DNA from: Sphingomonas sp. IC-56
Lineage (GTDB): Bacteria; Pseudomonadota; Alphaproteobacteria; Sphingomonadales; Sphingomonadaceae
NCBI RefSeq assembly: GCF_021043375.1
Contig: NZ_JAJNDV010000014.1
Coordinates: 1 to 64,000, forward strand
Length of the DNA stretch: 64,000 nt
Direction: 5' to 3'
A program made the translations under genes and the position numbers. Shown in pieces: positions 51,696 to 61,917 of the stretch (position 1 is the stretch's first letter; each line of letters opens with the position of its first letter). A model generated the notes under the pieces. It searched no databases. It was not told the origin of the DNA and saw only the letters and a program-made list of their open reading frames with translations.

Positions 51696-52457
51696 TCAGT
51701 CGCGCCAGCTGCGGTCGGTGCGGTCGACCAGGCGGACCATCGCCGCGAAGTCGGCAGCGCCCGGGCCGCCGGGCACCTGCGCCATGTGCAGGTCGCGCTG
51801 GTGGACCGCGATCACGTCGTCGGGAACGGTCAGCGGCGTACCCATGCTGGCGGTGGCGAGCTGGATCTCGCAGGCGCGTTGCAGCGACCAATGCTTCATG
51901 AACGCTTCGGCGACGGTACGGCCCATCACCAGGATGCCGTGGTTGCGTAGGAGCATGATCCGGCGATCGCCCAGATTGGCGAGCAGGCGTTCGCCCTCTT
52001 CGTCGCGGACCGTCACGCCTTCAAAGTCGTGATAGGCGATCTGGCCGGCAAAGGCGCAGGCATAGAAGTTCGTGGGTTGGAGCCCGCCTTCGACCGAGGA
52101 CACTGCCATGCCGGCGGTGGTGTGGGTGTGGGCGATGCAATGCGCGTCGGGGAGGTGGCGGTGGAACAGCGCGTGCTGGACGAAGCCGGCGCGGTTTACG
52201 GGGTAGGGCGAGTCGTCGAGCTTGTTGCCGTCGATGTCGATCTTGACGAGGTTGGATGCCTTCACCTCGGAGAAGTGGAGGCCGAAGGGGTTGATGAGGA
52301 ACGCGCCTTCCTCGCCCGGCACCTTCAGGGTGATGTGGTTGTAGATCATCTCGGACCAGCCCAGGTGATCGAAAACGCGGTAGCAGGCGGCGAGCTGTTG
52401 GCGGGCTTCCCATTCTGCTTCGGGCATGGAAGGCTTTTGCTGGAGCGCGGTGGCCAT
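51696..52457 (-). CDS. class II aldolase/adducin-like protein
   Basis: A 253-aa zinc-binding aldolase-fold protein. LAACYRVFDHLGWSEMIYNHITLKVPGEEGAFLINPFGLHFSEV and the metal-binding HTHTTAGMAVS (HxH) plus LLRNHGILVMGRTVAEAF mark this family, which includes fuculose aldolase relatives. In sphingomonads such genes are usually annotated without pathway. Start at 52457 (GAGAGGAACC before ATG). It is divergent from pccB. Confidence 0.88.
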   Translation of the reverse strand: MATALQQKPSMPEAEWEARQQLAACYRVFDHLGWSEMIYNHITLKVPGEEGAFLINPFGLHFSEVKASNLVKIDIDGNKLDDSPYPVNRAGFVQHALFHRHLPDAHCIAHTHTTAGMAVSSVEGGLQPTNFYACAFAGQIAYHDFEGVTVRDEEGERLLANLGDRRIMLLRNHGILVMGRTVAEAFMKHWSLQRACEIQLATASMGTPLTVPDDVIAVHQRDLHMAQVPGGPGAADFAAMVRLVDRTDRSWRD

Positions 52458-52626
52458 GGTTCCTCTCCTTATCTTGTTGGCCCGATATGCCATGCGGGTG
52501 CGGGGGCGGGCAACTCAGGTGGCCACTATCTGGTAGACGCGGAAAATGGGGGTCGACCGGGACGCGCGTAATAATGTTGCGTCGAGCCCCCAACTCTGGT
52601 TGATGGGCCGGGAGAGAGGAGGCCCA

Positions 52627-54153
52627 ATGTCGTCGACCATCGAGGAACTCGAGCGGCGCCGCGAAGCCGCCCGCATGGGTGGCGGAGCCAGGCGCATCGA
52701 GGCGCAGCATGCCAAGGGCAAGCTGACCGCGCGCGAGCGGCTGGACGTGCTGCTGGACGAAGGATCGTTCGAGGAGCTCGACATGTATGTCGAGCACAAT
52801 GCCGTCGATTTCGGCATGGCGGACCAGGTGATCCCCGGCGACGGCGTGGTCACCGGATCGGGCACGATCAACGGCCGGCTGGTGTTCGTGTTCAGCCAGG
52901 ATTTCACCGTGTTCGGCGGATCGCTGTCCGAGCGGCACGCGCAAAAGATCTGCAAGATCATGGACATGGCGCTGAAGGTCGGCGCGCCGGTGATCGGCCT
53001 GAACGACTCCGGAGGTGCGCGCATCCAGGAGGGTGTGGCGAGCCTTGGCGGCTATGCCGAGGTGTTCCAGCGCAACGTGCTGGCGTCGGGCGTGGTGCCG
53101 CAGCTCAGCTTGATCATGGGGCCGTGCGCGGGCGGGGCGGTGTATTCGCCGGCGATGACGGACTTCATCTTCATGGTGAAGGATTCGTCCTACATGTTCG
53201 TGACCGGGCCCGATGTGGTGAAGACGGTCACCAATGAAGTGGTGACGCAGGAAGAGCTGGGCGGCGCGTCGACGCATACGGTCAAGTCGGGCGTGGCCGA
53301 TGTCGCGTTCGAGAACGACATCGAGGCGCTGCTCGCCGCGCGCGACTTCATCGACTTCCTGCCGGCGTCGAACCGCGAGGACGTGCCGGAGCGGCCCAGC
53401 GAGGATCGCTGGGATCGTATCGAGGAAAGCCTCGACACGCTGATCCCTCCCTCGGCCAACCAGCCCTATGACATGCACGAGCTGATCCGGAAGGTGGTGG
53501 ACGAAGGCGAGTTCTTCGAGCTTCAGCCTGCGCATGCCGGCAACATCCTGATCGGCTTTGGCCGGATCGAAGGGCGCACCGTCGGCATCGTCGCCAACCA
53601 GCCGATGGTGCTGGCCGGGGTGCTGGACATCAATTCGTCCAAGAAGGCGGCCCGGTTCGTGCGCTTCTGCGACGCGTTCGAGATCCCGATCGTGACGTTC
53701 GTCGATGTGCCGGGCTTCCTGCCCGGCGTCGGCCAGGAGCATTCCGGGATCATCAAGCACGGCGCCAAGCTGTTGTTCGCCTATGCCGAGGCGACGGTGC
53801 CCAAGATCACGGTGATCACCCGGAAAGCCTATGGCGGCGCCTATGACGTCATGGCGTCGAAGCACCTTCGCGGGGACCTGAACTATGCGTGGCCCACAGC
53901 TGAGATCGCCGTGATGGGCGCCAAGGGCGCGGTGGAGATCATCTTCCGTGGGCGCACGCCGGAAGAGATCGCCGAGCGTACCGCGGAATATGAAGCGCGT
54001 TTCGCCAACCCGTTCGTTGCGGCGAGCAAGGGGTTCATCGACGAGGTGATCCTGCCGCACTCGACGCGGCGGCGGGTGGCACTGGGGCTGCGCAAGCTGC
54101 GGAACAAGAGCCTCGAGAACCCGTGGAAGAAGCATGACAATATTCCGCTATGA
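52627..54153 (+). CDS. pccB: propionyl-CoA carboxylase beta subunit
   Basis: A 508-aa carboxyltransferase. Opens [52 protein letters not shown]; core blocks [99 protein letters not shown] are all typical PccB. Carboxylates propionyl-CoA to methylmalonyl-CoA with PccA, which is the last gene of the same operon. GAGAGGAGGCCCA precedes ATG at 52627. Its stop overlaps the next ATG (ATGA). Confidence 0.95.
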   Translation: MSSTIEELERRREAARMGGGARRIEAQHAKGKLTARERLDVLLDEGSFEELDMYVEHNAVDFGMADQVIPGDGVVTGSGTINGRLVFVFSQDFTVFGGSLSERHAQKICKIMDMALKVGAPVIGLNDSGGARIQEGVASLGGYAEVFQRNVLASGVVPQLSLIMGPCAGGAVYSPAMTDFIFMVKDSSYMFVTGPDVVKTVTNEVVTQEELGGASTHTVKSGVADVAFENDIEALLAARDFIDFLPASNREDVPERPSEDRWDRIEESLDTLIPPSANQPYDMHELIRKVVDEGEFFELQPAHAGNILIGFGRIEGRTVGIVANQPMVLAGVLDINSSKKAARFVRFCDAFEIPIVTFVDVPGFLPGVGQEHSGIIKHGAKLLFAYAEATVPKITVITRKAYGGAYDVMASKHLRGDLNYAWPTAEIAVMGAKGAVEIIFRGRTPEEIAERTAEYEARFANPFVAASKGFIDEVILPHSTRRRVALGLRKLRNKSLENPWKKHDNIPL

Positions 54154-54635
54154 CTGATGAGTCGCCTTCATCCGATTGGCTCAGTGAAGTTCGGCGTAAG
54201 CTTGCCAGTGACAATATAGAGCGAGCTTTCGAAGCTTCTATTTCGCTTCTGCGATGGGTTCTGACGAGCACTGCGCTGTTGCATTCAACAGCGTTGATCG
54301 CGGCGTTCAACTCGAATCAATTTGCACGAGTCATGTTTGCGGGGCCAGCGTGGTTCTTTATTGCCGGTATAGCTTTGACGAGTGCTAGTGGGATCATCTT
54401 CGCGTATGGAGCGGCGGATCTCGCAGGGAAGATGTCGCAATCACTCTGGTTGGGAAGTGACTTAGCTGGTGAGACCCCCGGCGCTTATGATCCAGAGGCT
54501 AACGTCGCCGTCCTCTGCGGTTCTATACTCCTCGGGCTTTCTGTGGCGGCACTCGTCCTAGGAATCGTCTTTTCCGGCATCAAAATCGCTCAGATGCCCG
54601 CAAAAGAGCGGGTGGAGGCTAGTCAGCGCACATGA
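54150..54635 (+). CDS. three-helix membrane protein in propionate operon
   Basis: A 161-aa protein with a charged N-terminus ([20 protein letters not shown]) and three hydrophobic segments: about 33-52, 62-86 and 117-142. Joined to pccB and mce by ATGA overlaps on both sides, so it is an integral part of the operon in this strain. Its DNA is visibly more A+T-rich and uses rarer codons than the flanking genes. No family recognised. Could be a recent insertion that kept reading coupling. Confidence 0.7.
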   Translation: MTDESPSSDWLSEVRRKLASDNIERAFEASISLLRWVLTSTALLHSTALIAAFNSNQFARVMFAGPAWFFIAGIALTSASGIIFAYGAADLAGKMSQSLWLGSDLAGETPGAYDPEANVAVLCGSILLGLSVAALVLGIVFSGIKIAQMPAKERVEASQRT

Positions 54636-55051
54636 AGCTTGGTCGTCTGAATCACGTTGGCGTAGCGACGCCTTCAATCGATGCCTCGGTCGCGCTGTAT
54701 CGCGACGTGCTTGGCGCAACGGCTATTGGCGAGCCGTTCGACCTGCCGGCGCAGGGCGTGAAGGTGTGTTTCGTCGACACGCCCAACACCCAGATCGAGC
54801 TGATCGAGCCGCTGGGCGAGGGTTCGCCGATCCATGGCTTTCTCGCCAAGAACCCGGCGGGGGGGCAGCACCATCTTTGCTATGAGGTGCCCGACATTCA
54901 CGAAGCCAAGGCGCGGTTCGAGGCCAAGGGCGCACGGCTGCTCGGCGCGCCGCGTACCGGTGCGCATGGGACGCCGATCTTCTTCGTGCATCCCAAGGAC
55001 ATGGGCGGGGTGCTGACCGAGATCATGGAGACGCCCCGCGATGGGCACTGA
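54632..55051 (+). CDS. mce: methylmalonyl-CoA epimerase
   Basis: A 139-aa vicinal-oxygen-chelate protein that interconverts (2S)- and (2R)-methylmalonyl-CoA, the step between PCC and the mutase. [28 protein letters not shown] holds the first His ligand, GQHHLCYEVPDIHEAKARFEAKGARLL the second, and FFVHPKDMGGVLTEIME the last metal region. Its ATG overlaps the preceding gene's TGA. Confidence 0.93.
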   Translation: MKLGRLNHVGVATPSIDASVALYRDVLGATAIGEPFDLPAQGVKVCFVDTPNTQIELIEPLGEGSPIHGFLAKNPAGGQHHLCYEVPDIHEAKARFEAKGARLLGAPRTGAHGTPIFFVHPKDMGGVLTEIMETPRDGH

Positions 55052-55466
55052 AGCTGCCCCCATCCGGCTGGCGACGGCCATGATCCTGGACGCAGCCGGG
55101 CGCACGCTGATGGTGCGCAAGCGCGGCACGCAAGCGCTGATCCAGCCGGGCGGCAAGATCGAGGCGGGCGAGAGCGCCGAGCAGGCGCTGGCGCGCGAGC
55201 TTCGCGAGGAGCTTGGCTGCGATGTGACTAGCGCCGAGCCACTGGGCCGGTTTTCGGCAGAGGCATTGCACGAAGCCGGGCGGCGAGTGGATTCCCACCT
55301 GTTCCAGGTGGAGATCGCCGGCACGCCGATACCGGGCGAGGAGATCGAGGCGTTGTTCTGGCTGACCCCGGAGGAAGCAGACGCAGCGGTGATCGCGCCG
55401 CTTTCGCGCAACCATGTACTGCCGCTGGTCAAGGCGGCGGCAGGACGGATGAAGGACGCGGCATGA
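55041..55466 (+). CDS. NUDIX hydrolase
   Basis: A 141-aa hydrolase of nucleoside-diphosphate-linked compounds. The Nudix box is complete: GGKIEAGESAEQALARELREELGC (G-x5-E-x7-REU-x-EE-x-GU). Start overlaps the mce end by 11 bases. Substrate unknown; a house-cleaning or CoA-related role would suit the operon, but this is not shown. Confidence 0.9.
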   Translation: MGTEAAPIRLATAMILDAAGRTLMVRKRGTQALIQPGGKIEAGESAEQALARELREELGCDVTSAEPLGRFSAEALHEAGRRVDSHLFQVEIAGTPIPGEEIEALFWLTPEEADAAVIAPLSRNHVLPLVKAAAGRMKDAA

Positions 55467-56248
55467 GCGGCTACGAGCACATCCTTGTCGAGCGGCGCGG
55501 CGACGTGCTGGCGATCACGCTCAACCGGCCCGAGCGGCTGAATGCCGCGCCGCCGGCGATGTTCGACGAAGTTCGTGCCGCGCTGGGCATGCTGGAGGGC
55601 GCACGGGCGGTGTTGCTGCTGGGCGCAGGCAAAGCGTTCTGTTCCGGCGCGGATGTCGGTGGGGCTGCGCTGACCGGGAGCGATCCGGGGGCGGCCACGC
55701 ACGCGGCGCTGAGTGACCATTACAACCCGACATTGCTGGCGGTGGCCGAACTGGGCGTGCCGGTGGTGAGCGCAGTGCGCGGCCCTGCAGCGGGGATCGG
55801 GTGCAGCCTGGCGCTGGCCGCCGACTTCTGCGTTGCGGCGAGCACGGCGTATTTCCTTCAGGCATTCGTCAATATCGGGCTGGTGCCCGATGGCGGCGCC
55901 AGCTGGATGCTGCCGCGGCTCATCGGGCGTTCCCGTGCGTTGGAGATGATGATGCTCGGTGAGCGCATCTCGGCCGAGAGGGCGCGCGACTGGGGCATGG
56001 TGCACCAGGTGGTGCATGAGGACATGTTGGAGGCCGAAGCCTGGCGGCTGGCCGAGCGGCTGGCCAAGGGGCCGACCCAGGCGCTGGGGATGATCCGGCG
56101 GCAGCTGCATGCCGGCCTGTCGTCCAGCTATGGCGAGGCGATGGCGATGGAGGCAGACAATCAGCGCGCCGCGCGCGGCACGGCGGACGCAATCGAAGGG
56201 GGCATGGCCTTTCTTCAGAAACGCAAGGCGGAGTTCAAGGGTCAGTGA
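55463..56248 (+). CDS. enoyl-CoA hydratase/isomerase family protein
   Basis: A 261-aa crotonase-fold protein. [13 protein letters not shown], the oxyanion hole blocks [14 protein letters not shown] and [21 protein letters not shown], and [31 protein letters not shown] are typical of PaaG/enoyl-CoA isomerase-like members. Exact substrate not given by sequence. Coupled by ATGA overlap to the Nudix gene and by GTGA to scpA. Confidence 0.88.
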   Translation: MSGYEHILVERRGDVLAITLNRPERLNAAPPAMFDEVRAALGMLEGARAVLLLGAGKAFCSGADVGGAALTGSDPGAATHAALSDHYNPTLLAVAELGVPVVSAVRGPAAGIGCSLALAADFCVAASTAYFLQAFVNIGLVPDGGASWMLPRLIGRSRALEMMMLGERISAERARDWGMVHQVVHEDMLEAEAWRLAERLAKGPTQALGMIRRQLHAGLSSSYGEAMAMEADNQRAARGTADAIEGGMAFLQKRKAEFKGQ

Positions 56249-58377
56249 CGAACAAGGCCGATCTCGAAGGCTGGGCGAAGCTTGCCGCAAGGGAAGTGAA
56301 GGACGCGGACCTTACCTGGCACACGCCGGAAGGTATCGCCGTCAAGCCATTGTATACGCAGGACGACGCAGTCGATCCGGGCCTGCCCGGCTTCGCGCCG
56401 TTCACCCGCGGGGTGAAGGCCAGCATGTATGCCGGGCGCCCCTGGACCATCCGGCAATATGCCGGTTTCTCGACCGCCGAGGAGTCCAACGCATTCTATC
56501 GCCGCAACCTGGGCGCGGGGCAGAAGGGGCTGAGCGTCGCCTTCGATCTTGCCACCCATCGCGGCTATGACAGCGACCATCCCCGCGTGGTGGGCGATGT
56601 CGGCAAGGCGGGCGTGGCAATCGATACGCTGGCCGACATGCAGATCCTGTTCGACGGCATTCCGCTGGACGAGATGAGCGTCAGCATGACGATGAACGGC
56701 GCAGTGCTGCCGTGCCTAGCCTTTTACATCGTCGCCGCGGAAGAGCAGGGGGTTGCGCAAGACCAGCTGACCGGGACCATTCAGAATGACATTCTGAAGG
56801 AGTTCATGGTCCGCAACACGTACATCTATCCGCCCGAGCCATCGATGCGGATCGTGGCGGACATCATCGCCTACACCGCGCAGCACATGCCGCGGTTCAA
56901 CTCGATTTCGATCTCGGGCTACCACATGCACGAGGCGGGGGCGACGGCGGTGCAGGAGCTGGCGTTCACGCTGGCCGACGGCATGGCCTATGTCCGCGCG
57001 GCAATGGATCGCGGGCTGGATATTGATGCCTTTGCAGGACGTTTGTCGTTCTTCTTCGGAATCGGTATGAACTTCTTCATGGAGGTGGCGAAGCTTCGCG
57101 CGGCGCGCACGCTGTGGAGCCGGATCATCGCCGAGTTCGGCGGCAGCCCGCGCAGCCAGATGCTGCGGACGCATTGCCAGACCTCCGGCGTGTCGCTGCA
57201 GGAGCAGGACCCGTACAACAACGTCATCCGCACGACCATCGAAGCGATGGCCGCGACGTTCGGCGGAACGCAGAGTCTGCATACCAACAGTCTCGACGAA
57301 GCCGTTGCTTTGCCTACCGATTTTTCGGCGCGGATCGCGCGTAACACGCAGCTGATCCTTCAGGAAGAGACCGGCATGACGCATGTCGTCGATCCGCTGG
57401 GCGGCAGCTATTATGTCGAGGCGCTGACCAAGGAACTGGCGGACAAGGCCTGGGCGCTGATCGAGGAAGTGGAAGCCGCGGGCGGCATGATCCACGCCGT
57501 CGAGAAGGGCATGCCCAAGGAGCATATCGAACGCGCCGCCGCCGCGCGGCAGGCGCGGGTGGATCGCGGCGAGGACGTGATCGTCGGGGTCAATAAGTAC
57601 CGCCTGGCCGAGGAAACGCCGATCGACATCCTCGACATCGACAATGCCCGGGTGCGCGCCGACCAGATCCGCCGGATCGAGCGGACGCGGGCCGAGCGGG
57701 ACCCGGCCGCAGCGCAGGCCGCGCTCGACAATCTGAAGCGCGGTGCCGAGGGTGCTGAAAACCTGCTGGCGCTGTGCGTCGAGGCGGCGCGGGCGCGCTG
57801 CACGCTCGGCGAAATGTCGGCGGCGATGGAAGCGGCCTTTGGGCGTCATGCCGTGGGGGTCACACCGATCAAGGGCGTGTATGGCCCTGCGCATGCCGCC
57901 GATGCCGGCTGGCTTCGCGCGCTGGACGGTGTCGCCGCGTTCGAGCGCCGCACCGGGCGCAAGCCGCGGGTGCTGGTCGCCAAGATGGGGCAGGACGGGC
58001 ATGACCGCGGCGCCAACGTCGTGGCGAGCGCCTTTGCCGATCTGGGGTTCGACGTGATTTCCGGGCCGCTGTTCCAGACACCGGCGGAGACGTCGGACCT
58101 GGCGATCGAGCAGGGCGTCGATGTGGTCGGCGCCTCCAGCCTGGCGGCGGGGCACAAGACGCTCATCCCCGAACTGATCGACCGGCTGAAGGAAGCCGGG
58201 CGCGCCGACATCAAGGTGGTTGCCGGTGGCGTGATCCCGCCGCAGGACTATGAGTTCCTGCGCGCGGCCGGCGTCCAGGCGATTTTCGGACCGGGCACCA
58301 ATCTGGTGAACGCTGCCGCCGAAGTGTTGCGATTGCTGGGGCACAATCTGCCGCCCCTTGGAGAAGCTGCCGAATGA
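56245..58377 (+). CDS. scpA: methylmalonyl-CoA mutase
   Basis: A 710-aa adenosylcobalamin enzyme that converts (2R)-methylmalonyl-CoA to succinyl-CoA. The N-terminal substrate barrel includes [51 protein letters not shown]; the C-terminal B12 domain has [25 protein letters not shown], i.e. the DxHxxG cobalamin-binding motif, and [17 protein letters not shown] start overlaps the preceding stop codon. It closes the route to the TCA cycle. Confidence 0.96.
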   Translation: MTNKADLEGWAKLAAREVKDADLTWHTPEGIAVKPLYTQDDAVDPGLPGFAPFTRGVKASMYAGRPWTIRQYAGFSTAEESNAFYRRNLGAGQKGLSVAFDLATHRGYDSDHPRVVGDVGKAGVAIDTLADMQILFDGIPLDEMSVSMTMNGAVLPCLAFYIVAAEEQGVAQDQLTGTIQNDILKEFMVRNTYIYPPEPSMRIVADIIAYTAQHMPRFNSISISGYHMHEAGATAVQELAFTLADGMAYVRAAMDRGLDIDAFAGRLSFFFGIGMNFFMEVAKLRAARTLWSRIIAEFGGSPRSQMLRTHCQTSGVSLQEQDPYNNVIRTTIEAMAATFGGTQSLHTNSLDEAVALPTDFSARIARNTQLILQEETGMTHVVDPLGGSYYVEALTKELADKAWALIEEVEAAGGMIHAVEKGMPKEHIERAAAARQARVDRGEDVIVGVNKYRLAEETPIDILDIDNARVRADQIRRIERTRAERDPAAAQAALDNLKRGAEGAENLLALCVEAARARCTLGEMSAAMEAAFGRHAVGVTPIKGVYGPAHAADAGWLRALDGVAAFERRTGRKPRVLVAKMGQDGHDRGANVVASAFADLGFDVISGPLFQTPAETSDLAIEQGVDVVGASSLAAGHKTLIPELIDRLKEAGRADIKVVAGGVIPPQDYEFLRAAGVQAIFGPGTNLVNAAAEVLRLLGHNLPPLGEAAE

Positions 58378-59402
58378 ACGCGTTTGTTGCCCCTGTGAGC
58401 GAGGGAAGCCCCGTCCGTACCGACTGGACGCGCGCGGAAATTGCCGCGCTGTTCGACCTGCCCTTTACCGAGCTGCTGTTCCGCGCCGCGCAGGTGCACC
58501 GGACGCACCACGCCGCCAATGAAGTGCAGATGTCGACCCTGCTGTCGATCAAGACCGGCGGGTGCCCGGAGGATTGCGGCTATTGCTCGCAGTCGGTGCA
58601 TTCCGAAAGCGGGCTGAAGGCGACCAAGCTGATGGACGTGCGCGCCGTGCTGCAGGCCGCGGCGCAGGCCAAGGACAATGGCTCGTCGCGGTTTTGCATG
58701 GGTGCGGCCTGGCGTAATCCCAAGGACCGCGACATGCCCGCGATCATCCAGATGGTGCAGGGCGTGCGCCAGATGGGGATGGAAACCTGCATGACGCTGG
58801 GCATGCTGACGCCGAACCAGGCGCAGATGCTCGCGGAAGCGGGACTCGATTACTACAACCACAATATCGACACCTCGCCCGAGCGTTATGGCGAGGTGAT
58901 CACCACGCGGACCTTCGAGGAGCGGCTCGACACGCTGGAGCATGTCCGCGACGCCGGGATCAATGTGTGCTGCGGCGGGATCGTCGGCATGGGCGAGACG
59001 CGGGAGGACCGGGTTGGCTTCATCCATGCGCTCGCGACTCTGCCGCGGCATCCCGAAAGCGTGCCGGTGAACGCGCTGGTGCCGGTGAAGGGCACGGTGC
59101 TGGGGGACATGCTGGCCGACACGCCGCTCGCCAAGATCGACGATATCGAATTCGTGCGCACGGTGGCGGTGGCGCGGATCACCATGCCGGAGTCGATGGT
59201 GCGCTTGTCGGCGGGGCGCGAGAGCATGAGCGACGCGGCGCAGGCCTTGTGCTTCCTTGCCGGCGCGAACTCGATCTTTACCGGCGACAAGCTGCTGACC
59301 GCGGGCAACGCCGGCGACGACAAGGACGCGGCGCTGTTCGCCCGGCTGGGGCTCACGCCGATGGCGGCCGAGCGCAAGGCGGAACTGCAGGCGGCCGAGT
59401 GA
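58374..59402 (+). CDS. bioB: biotin synthase
   Basis: A radical-SAM enzyme of 342 aa that inserts sulphur into dethiobiotin. [17 protein letters not shown] contains CxxxCxxC for the 4Fe-4S cluster; [46 protein letters not shown] is the conserved BioB core, and [30 protein letters not shown] the 2Fe-2S region with the conserved Arg. Placing bioB between scpA and pccA ties cofactor supply to the biotin-dependent carboxylase. ATG overlaps the scpA stop. Confidence 0.96.
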   Translation: MNAFVAPVSEGSPVRTDWTRAEIAALFDLPFTELLFRAAQVHRTHHAANEVQMSTLLSIKTGGCPEDCGYCSQSVHSESGLKATKLMDVRAVLQAAAQAKDNGSSRFCMGAAWRNPKDRDMPAIIQMVQGVRQMGMETCMTLGMLTPNQAQMLAEAGLDYYNHNIDTSPERYGEVITTRTFEERLDTLEHVRDAGINVCCGGIVGMGETREDRVGFIHALATLPRHPESVPVNALVPVKGTVLGDMLADTPLAKIDDIEFVRTVAVARITMPESMVRLSAGRESMSDAAQALCFLAGANSIFTGDKLLTAGNAGDDKDAALFARLGLTPMAAERKAELQAAE

Positions 59403-59429
59403 AGAAGCCGCAGCTGGGAGAGGAATAGC

Positions 59430-61424
59430 GTGTTCAAGAAAATCCTGGTCGCCAATCGCGGTGAGATCGCCTGCCGCGTCATGCGGACCGCCAAGAAGAT
59501 GGGGATCGCCACCGTGGCGGTCTATTCGGATGCGGACGCGCGGGCGCCGCATGTGCGGATGGCGGATGAAAGCGTGCGGCTGGGGCCGGCGCCGGCGGCG
59601 GAGAGCTATCTCAAGGCCGAGCTGATCCTGCTGGCGGCCAAGGAGACCGGGGCGGATGCGATCCATCCAGGCTATGGCTTCCTGTCGGAGCGCGAGAGCT
59701 TTGCGCGGGCGTGCGCCGAGGCGGGGATCGGGTTTATCGGGCCTCCGCCTGCTGCGATCGCGGCGATGGGCGACAAGATCGAGTCCAAGAAGCTGGCCAA
59801 GGAAGCCGGCGTGAACGTGGTGCCGGGCTTTGTCGGCGAGATCGACGACACCGAGCATGCGGTGCGGATCGCGACCGAGATCGGCTATCCGGTGATGATG
59901 AAGGCCTCGGCCGGCGGCGGCGGCAAGGGAATGCGGCTCGCCTGGTCCGAGCAGGACGTGCGCGAAGGCTTTGAGGCGACCAAGCGCGAGGGGCTGGCGA
60001 GCTTTGGCGACGACCGCGTGTTCATCGAGAAGTTCATCGAGCAGCCGCGGCATATCGAGATCCAGGTGCTGGGCGACCAGCACGGGAACATCGTCTATCT
60101 GGGCGAGCGTGAATGCTCGATCCAGCGGCGGCACCAGAAGGTGGTGGAAGAAGCACCGTCGCCTTTCGTAACGCCTGAGATGCGCAAGCGGATGGGCGAG
60201 CAGGCGGTCGCGCTGGCGCGGGCGGTGGGATATTATTCCGCCGGTACCGTCGAGCTGATCGTGTCGGGCGCCGACACCAGCGGGGAAGGGTTCTACTTCC
60301 TGGAGATGAACACCCGCCTTCAGGTCGAGCATCCGGTGACCGAGTTGGTGACGGGCCTTGATCTGGTCGAGCAGATGATCCGCGTGGCGGCGGGCGAGCC
60401 GCTTGCTTTCAACCAGGACGATGTGACGCTGACCGGCTGGGCGATCGAGAACCGGGTCTATGCCGAGGATCCGTATCGCGGGTTCCTGCCTTCAACCGGC
60501 CGATTGGTGCGCTATCTGCCGCCTGCCGAAGGCAACGGCGTGCGGGTGGATGACGGGGTGACCGAGGGATCGGAAATCTCGATGTTCTATGATCCGATGA
60601 TCGCCAAGCTGGTGACCTATGGCGACACGCGCGACGAGGCGGCGGACCGACAGGTGGCGGCGCTCGACCGGTTCCGGATCGACGGCATCGGCCACAATAT
60701 CGATTTCCTCTCCGCGATCATGCAGCACCCGCGCTTTCGTGCCGGTGCGCTGACCACGGGCTTCATCGCCGAGGAGTATCCCGAAGGCTTTGCAGGCGCG
60801 CCGGCTTCGTCCGCGCTGAAGCGCAAGCTGGCGGCGGTGGCGGCGGTGATCGACCTGGAGCGCAGCCATCGGGGTGCGATGCTTTCGGGTCAGCTCAACG
60901 GGCCGGTGCTGGGGTCTTCCGAACGGGTGGTGACGGTCGATGGCGAGCGCTTCGAACTGACGGTCGAGAGCCATGAGGGCGAGCGGCTGGTGACCGGCGC
61001 GGGCGAGCCGATGGCGCTGATCGGGCAATGGCGCCCGGGCGAGCCGCTGTTCGCCGCGCGGATCGACGACGAGCCGCTTACGGTTGGCGTGCAGCGCAAG
61101 GGTGCCACTTGGCTGCTTACCGCGCGCGGCGCCGCACACCGTGTCGAGGTGCTGAGCCCGCACGTTGCGCAGTACCGTCATCACATGATCGAAAAGGTGC
61201 CGCCGGACCTGTCGAAGTTCCTGCTCGCGCCGATGCCGGGGTTGCTGACGCAGCTGAACGTCGCGCCGGGTGACAAGGTGGAGGCTGGGCAGCCGCTTGC
61301 CGTGGTCGAGGCGATGAAGATGGAGAACATCCTGCGCGCCGAGCGCGCCGGGGTGGTGAAGGCGGCGAACTTCGCCGCGGGCGACAGCCTGGCGGTGGAC
61401 GCTGCGATCCTGGAGTTCGAGTGA
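59430..61424 (+). CDS. pccA: propionyl-CoA carboxylase alpha (biotin) subunit
   Basis: A 664-aa biotin carboxylase with carrier domain. KILVANRGEIACRVMRTAKKMGIATVAVYSDAD is the first block; GYPVMMKASAGGGGKGMRLAW is the ATP-grasp loop; FLEMNTRLQVEHPVTELVTGLDLVEQMIRVAAGE follows; VVEAMKMENILRAERAG near the C-terminus holds the biotinylated Lys. Partner of PccB; the order pccB...pccA is typical of alphaproteobacteria. GTG start 59430 with GAGAGGAA before it. Followed by two palindromic repeats. Confidence 0.95.
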   Translation: MFKKILVANRGEIACRVMRTAKKMGIATVAVYSDADARAPHVRMADESVRLGPAPAAESYLKAELILLAAKETGADAIHPGYGFLSERESFARACAEAGIGFIGPPPAAIAAMGDKIESKKLAKEAGVNVVPGFVGEIDDTEHAVRIATEIGYPVMMKASAGGGGKGMRLAWSEQDVREGFEATKREGLASFGDDRVFIEKFIEQPRHIEIQVLGDQHGNIVYLGERECSIQRRHQKVVEEAPSPFVTPEMRKRMGEQAVALARAVGYYSAGTVELIVSGADTSGEGFYFLEMNTRLQVEHPVTELVTGLDLVEQMIRVAAGEPLAFNQDDVTLTGWAIENRVYAEDPYRGFLPSTGRLVRYLPPAEGNGVRVDDGVTEGSEISMFYDPMIAKLVTYGDTRDEAADRQVAALDRFRIDGIGHNIDFLSAIMQHPRFRAGALTTGFIAEEYPEGFAGAPASSALKRKLAAVAAVIDLERSHRGAMLSGQLNGPVLGSSERVVTVDGERFELTVESHEGERLVTGAGEPMALIGQWRPGEPLFAARIDDEPLTVGVQRKGATWLLTARGAAHRVEVLSPHVAQYRHHMIEKVPPDLSKFLLAPMPGLLTQLNVAPGDKVEAGQPLAVVEAMKMENILRAERAGVVKAANFAAGDSLAVDAAILEFE

Positions 61425-61455
61425 GCTTGGTCGCCGGCGGAGGGCCACAGTCTTT

Positions 61456-61534
61456 GTCATCCCGGCCTTGAGCCGGGATCCCGCTTCTTCTTCGGTTGCA
61501 AGGCAGCGGGACCCCGGCTCAAGGCCGGGGTGAC
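61456..61534. repeat. family B palindromic intergenic repeat
   Basis: GTCATCCCGGCCTTGAGCCG-GGATCCCGC, then a 25-base loop and GCGGGACCCCGGCTCAAGGC-CGGGGTGACG. Directly follows pccA. Confidence 0.86.
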
Positions 61535-61621
61535 GAAAAGAAGGGTGTGAGGTTGCGTGTGTGAGGGTTAGCCGTAGCGGCCCTCTCTCTGTGTTTAGAG
61601 GATGGCTGTCGGCCTCAGCCA

Positions 61622-61720
61622 GTTCCCCGGCGGAGGCCGGGGCCCAGTTGCAATGGGCTCTCGGCGGCATCCCGCGATCTCGGCTTCATGGTAGCTGGGC
61701 CCCGGCCTTCGCCGGGGAAC
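61622..61720. repeat. family A palindromic intergenic repeat
   Basis: GTTCCCCGGCGGAGGCCGGG, GCCCAGTTGCAA, a middle of about 40 bases, AGCTGGGCCCCGGCCTTCGC-CGGGGAAC. Lies between pccA and ybdD, which converge. Confidence 0.86.
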
Positions 61721-61731
61721 TGGTTTTGTAC

Positions 61732-61917
61732 TTAGCAACAGCGTCCGTTGCGGCTGTTGAAGCGGGCGTCCTGGCGGTTTCGGAAGAACTCGGCGCGGGT
61801 CATTGCCGGCTGGTCGGGGTGGTTTTCGGCCATGTGGGTGCAATAGGCCTCATAGGGCGGCTGGCCGATCATCAGCCTTGCCGTCTCGGCGGCGCGGGCG
61901 AGCAGGTGGCGGATCAT
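61732..61917 (-). CDS. YbdD/YjiX family small protein
   Basis: A 61-aa protein. MIRHLLARAAETARLMIGQPPYEAYCTHMAENHPDQPAMTRAEFFRNRQDARFN is the typical YbdD (DUF466) sequence; the YxxYxxHMxxxHP pattern and terminal Cys pair (GRCC) are present. It always accompanies CstA-type pyruvate/peptide carriers. Its ATG overlaps the cstA stop (ATGA). The role is not fixed; it may assist the transporter. Confidence 0.9.
   Translation of the reverse strand: MIRHLLARAAETARLMIGQPPYEAYCTHMAENHPDQPAMTRAEFFRNRQDARFNSRNGRCC

Noticed and set aside
52021..54135. Long minus-strand open frame opposite pccB
   Set aside because: It is the antisense shadow of pccB with His/Arg-rich low-complexity translation and no known domain; GC-rich codons keep the opposite strand open.
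58248..60332. 694-codon minus-strand frame opposite bioB and pccA
   Set aside because: Antisense of two well-supported genes; no ribosome site or domain.
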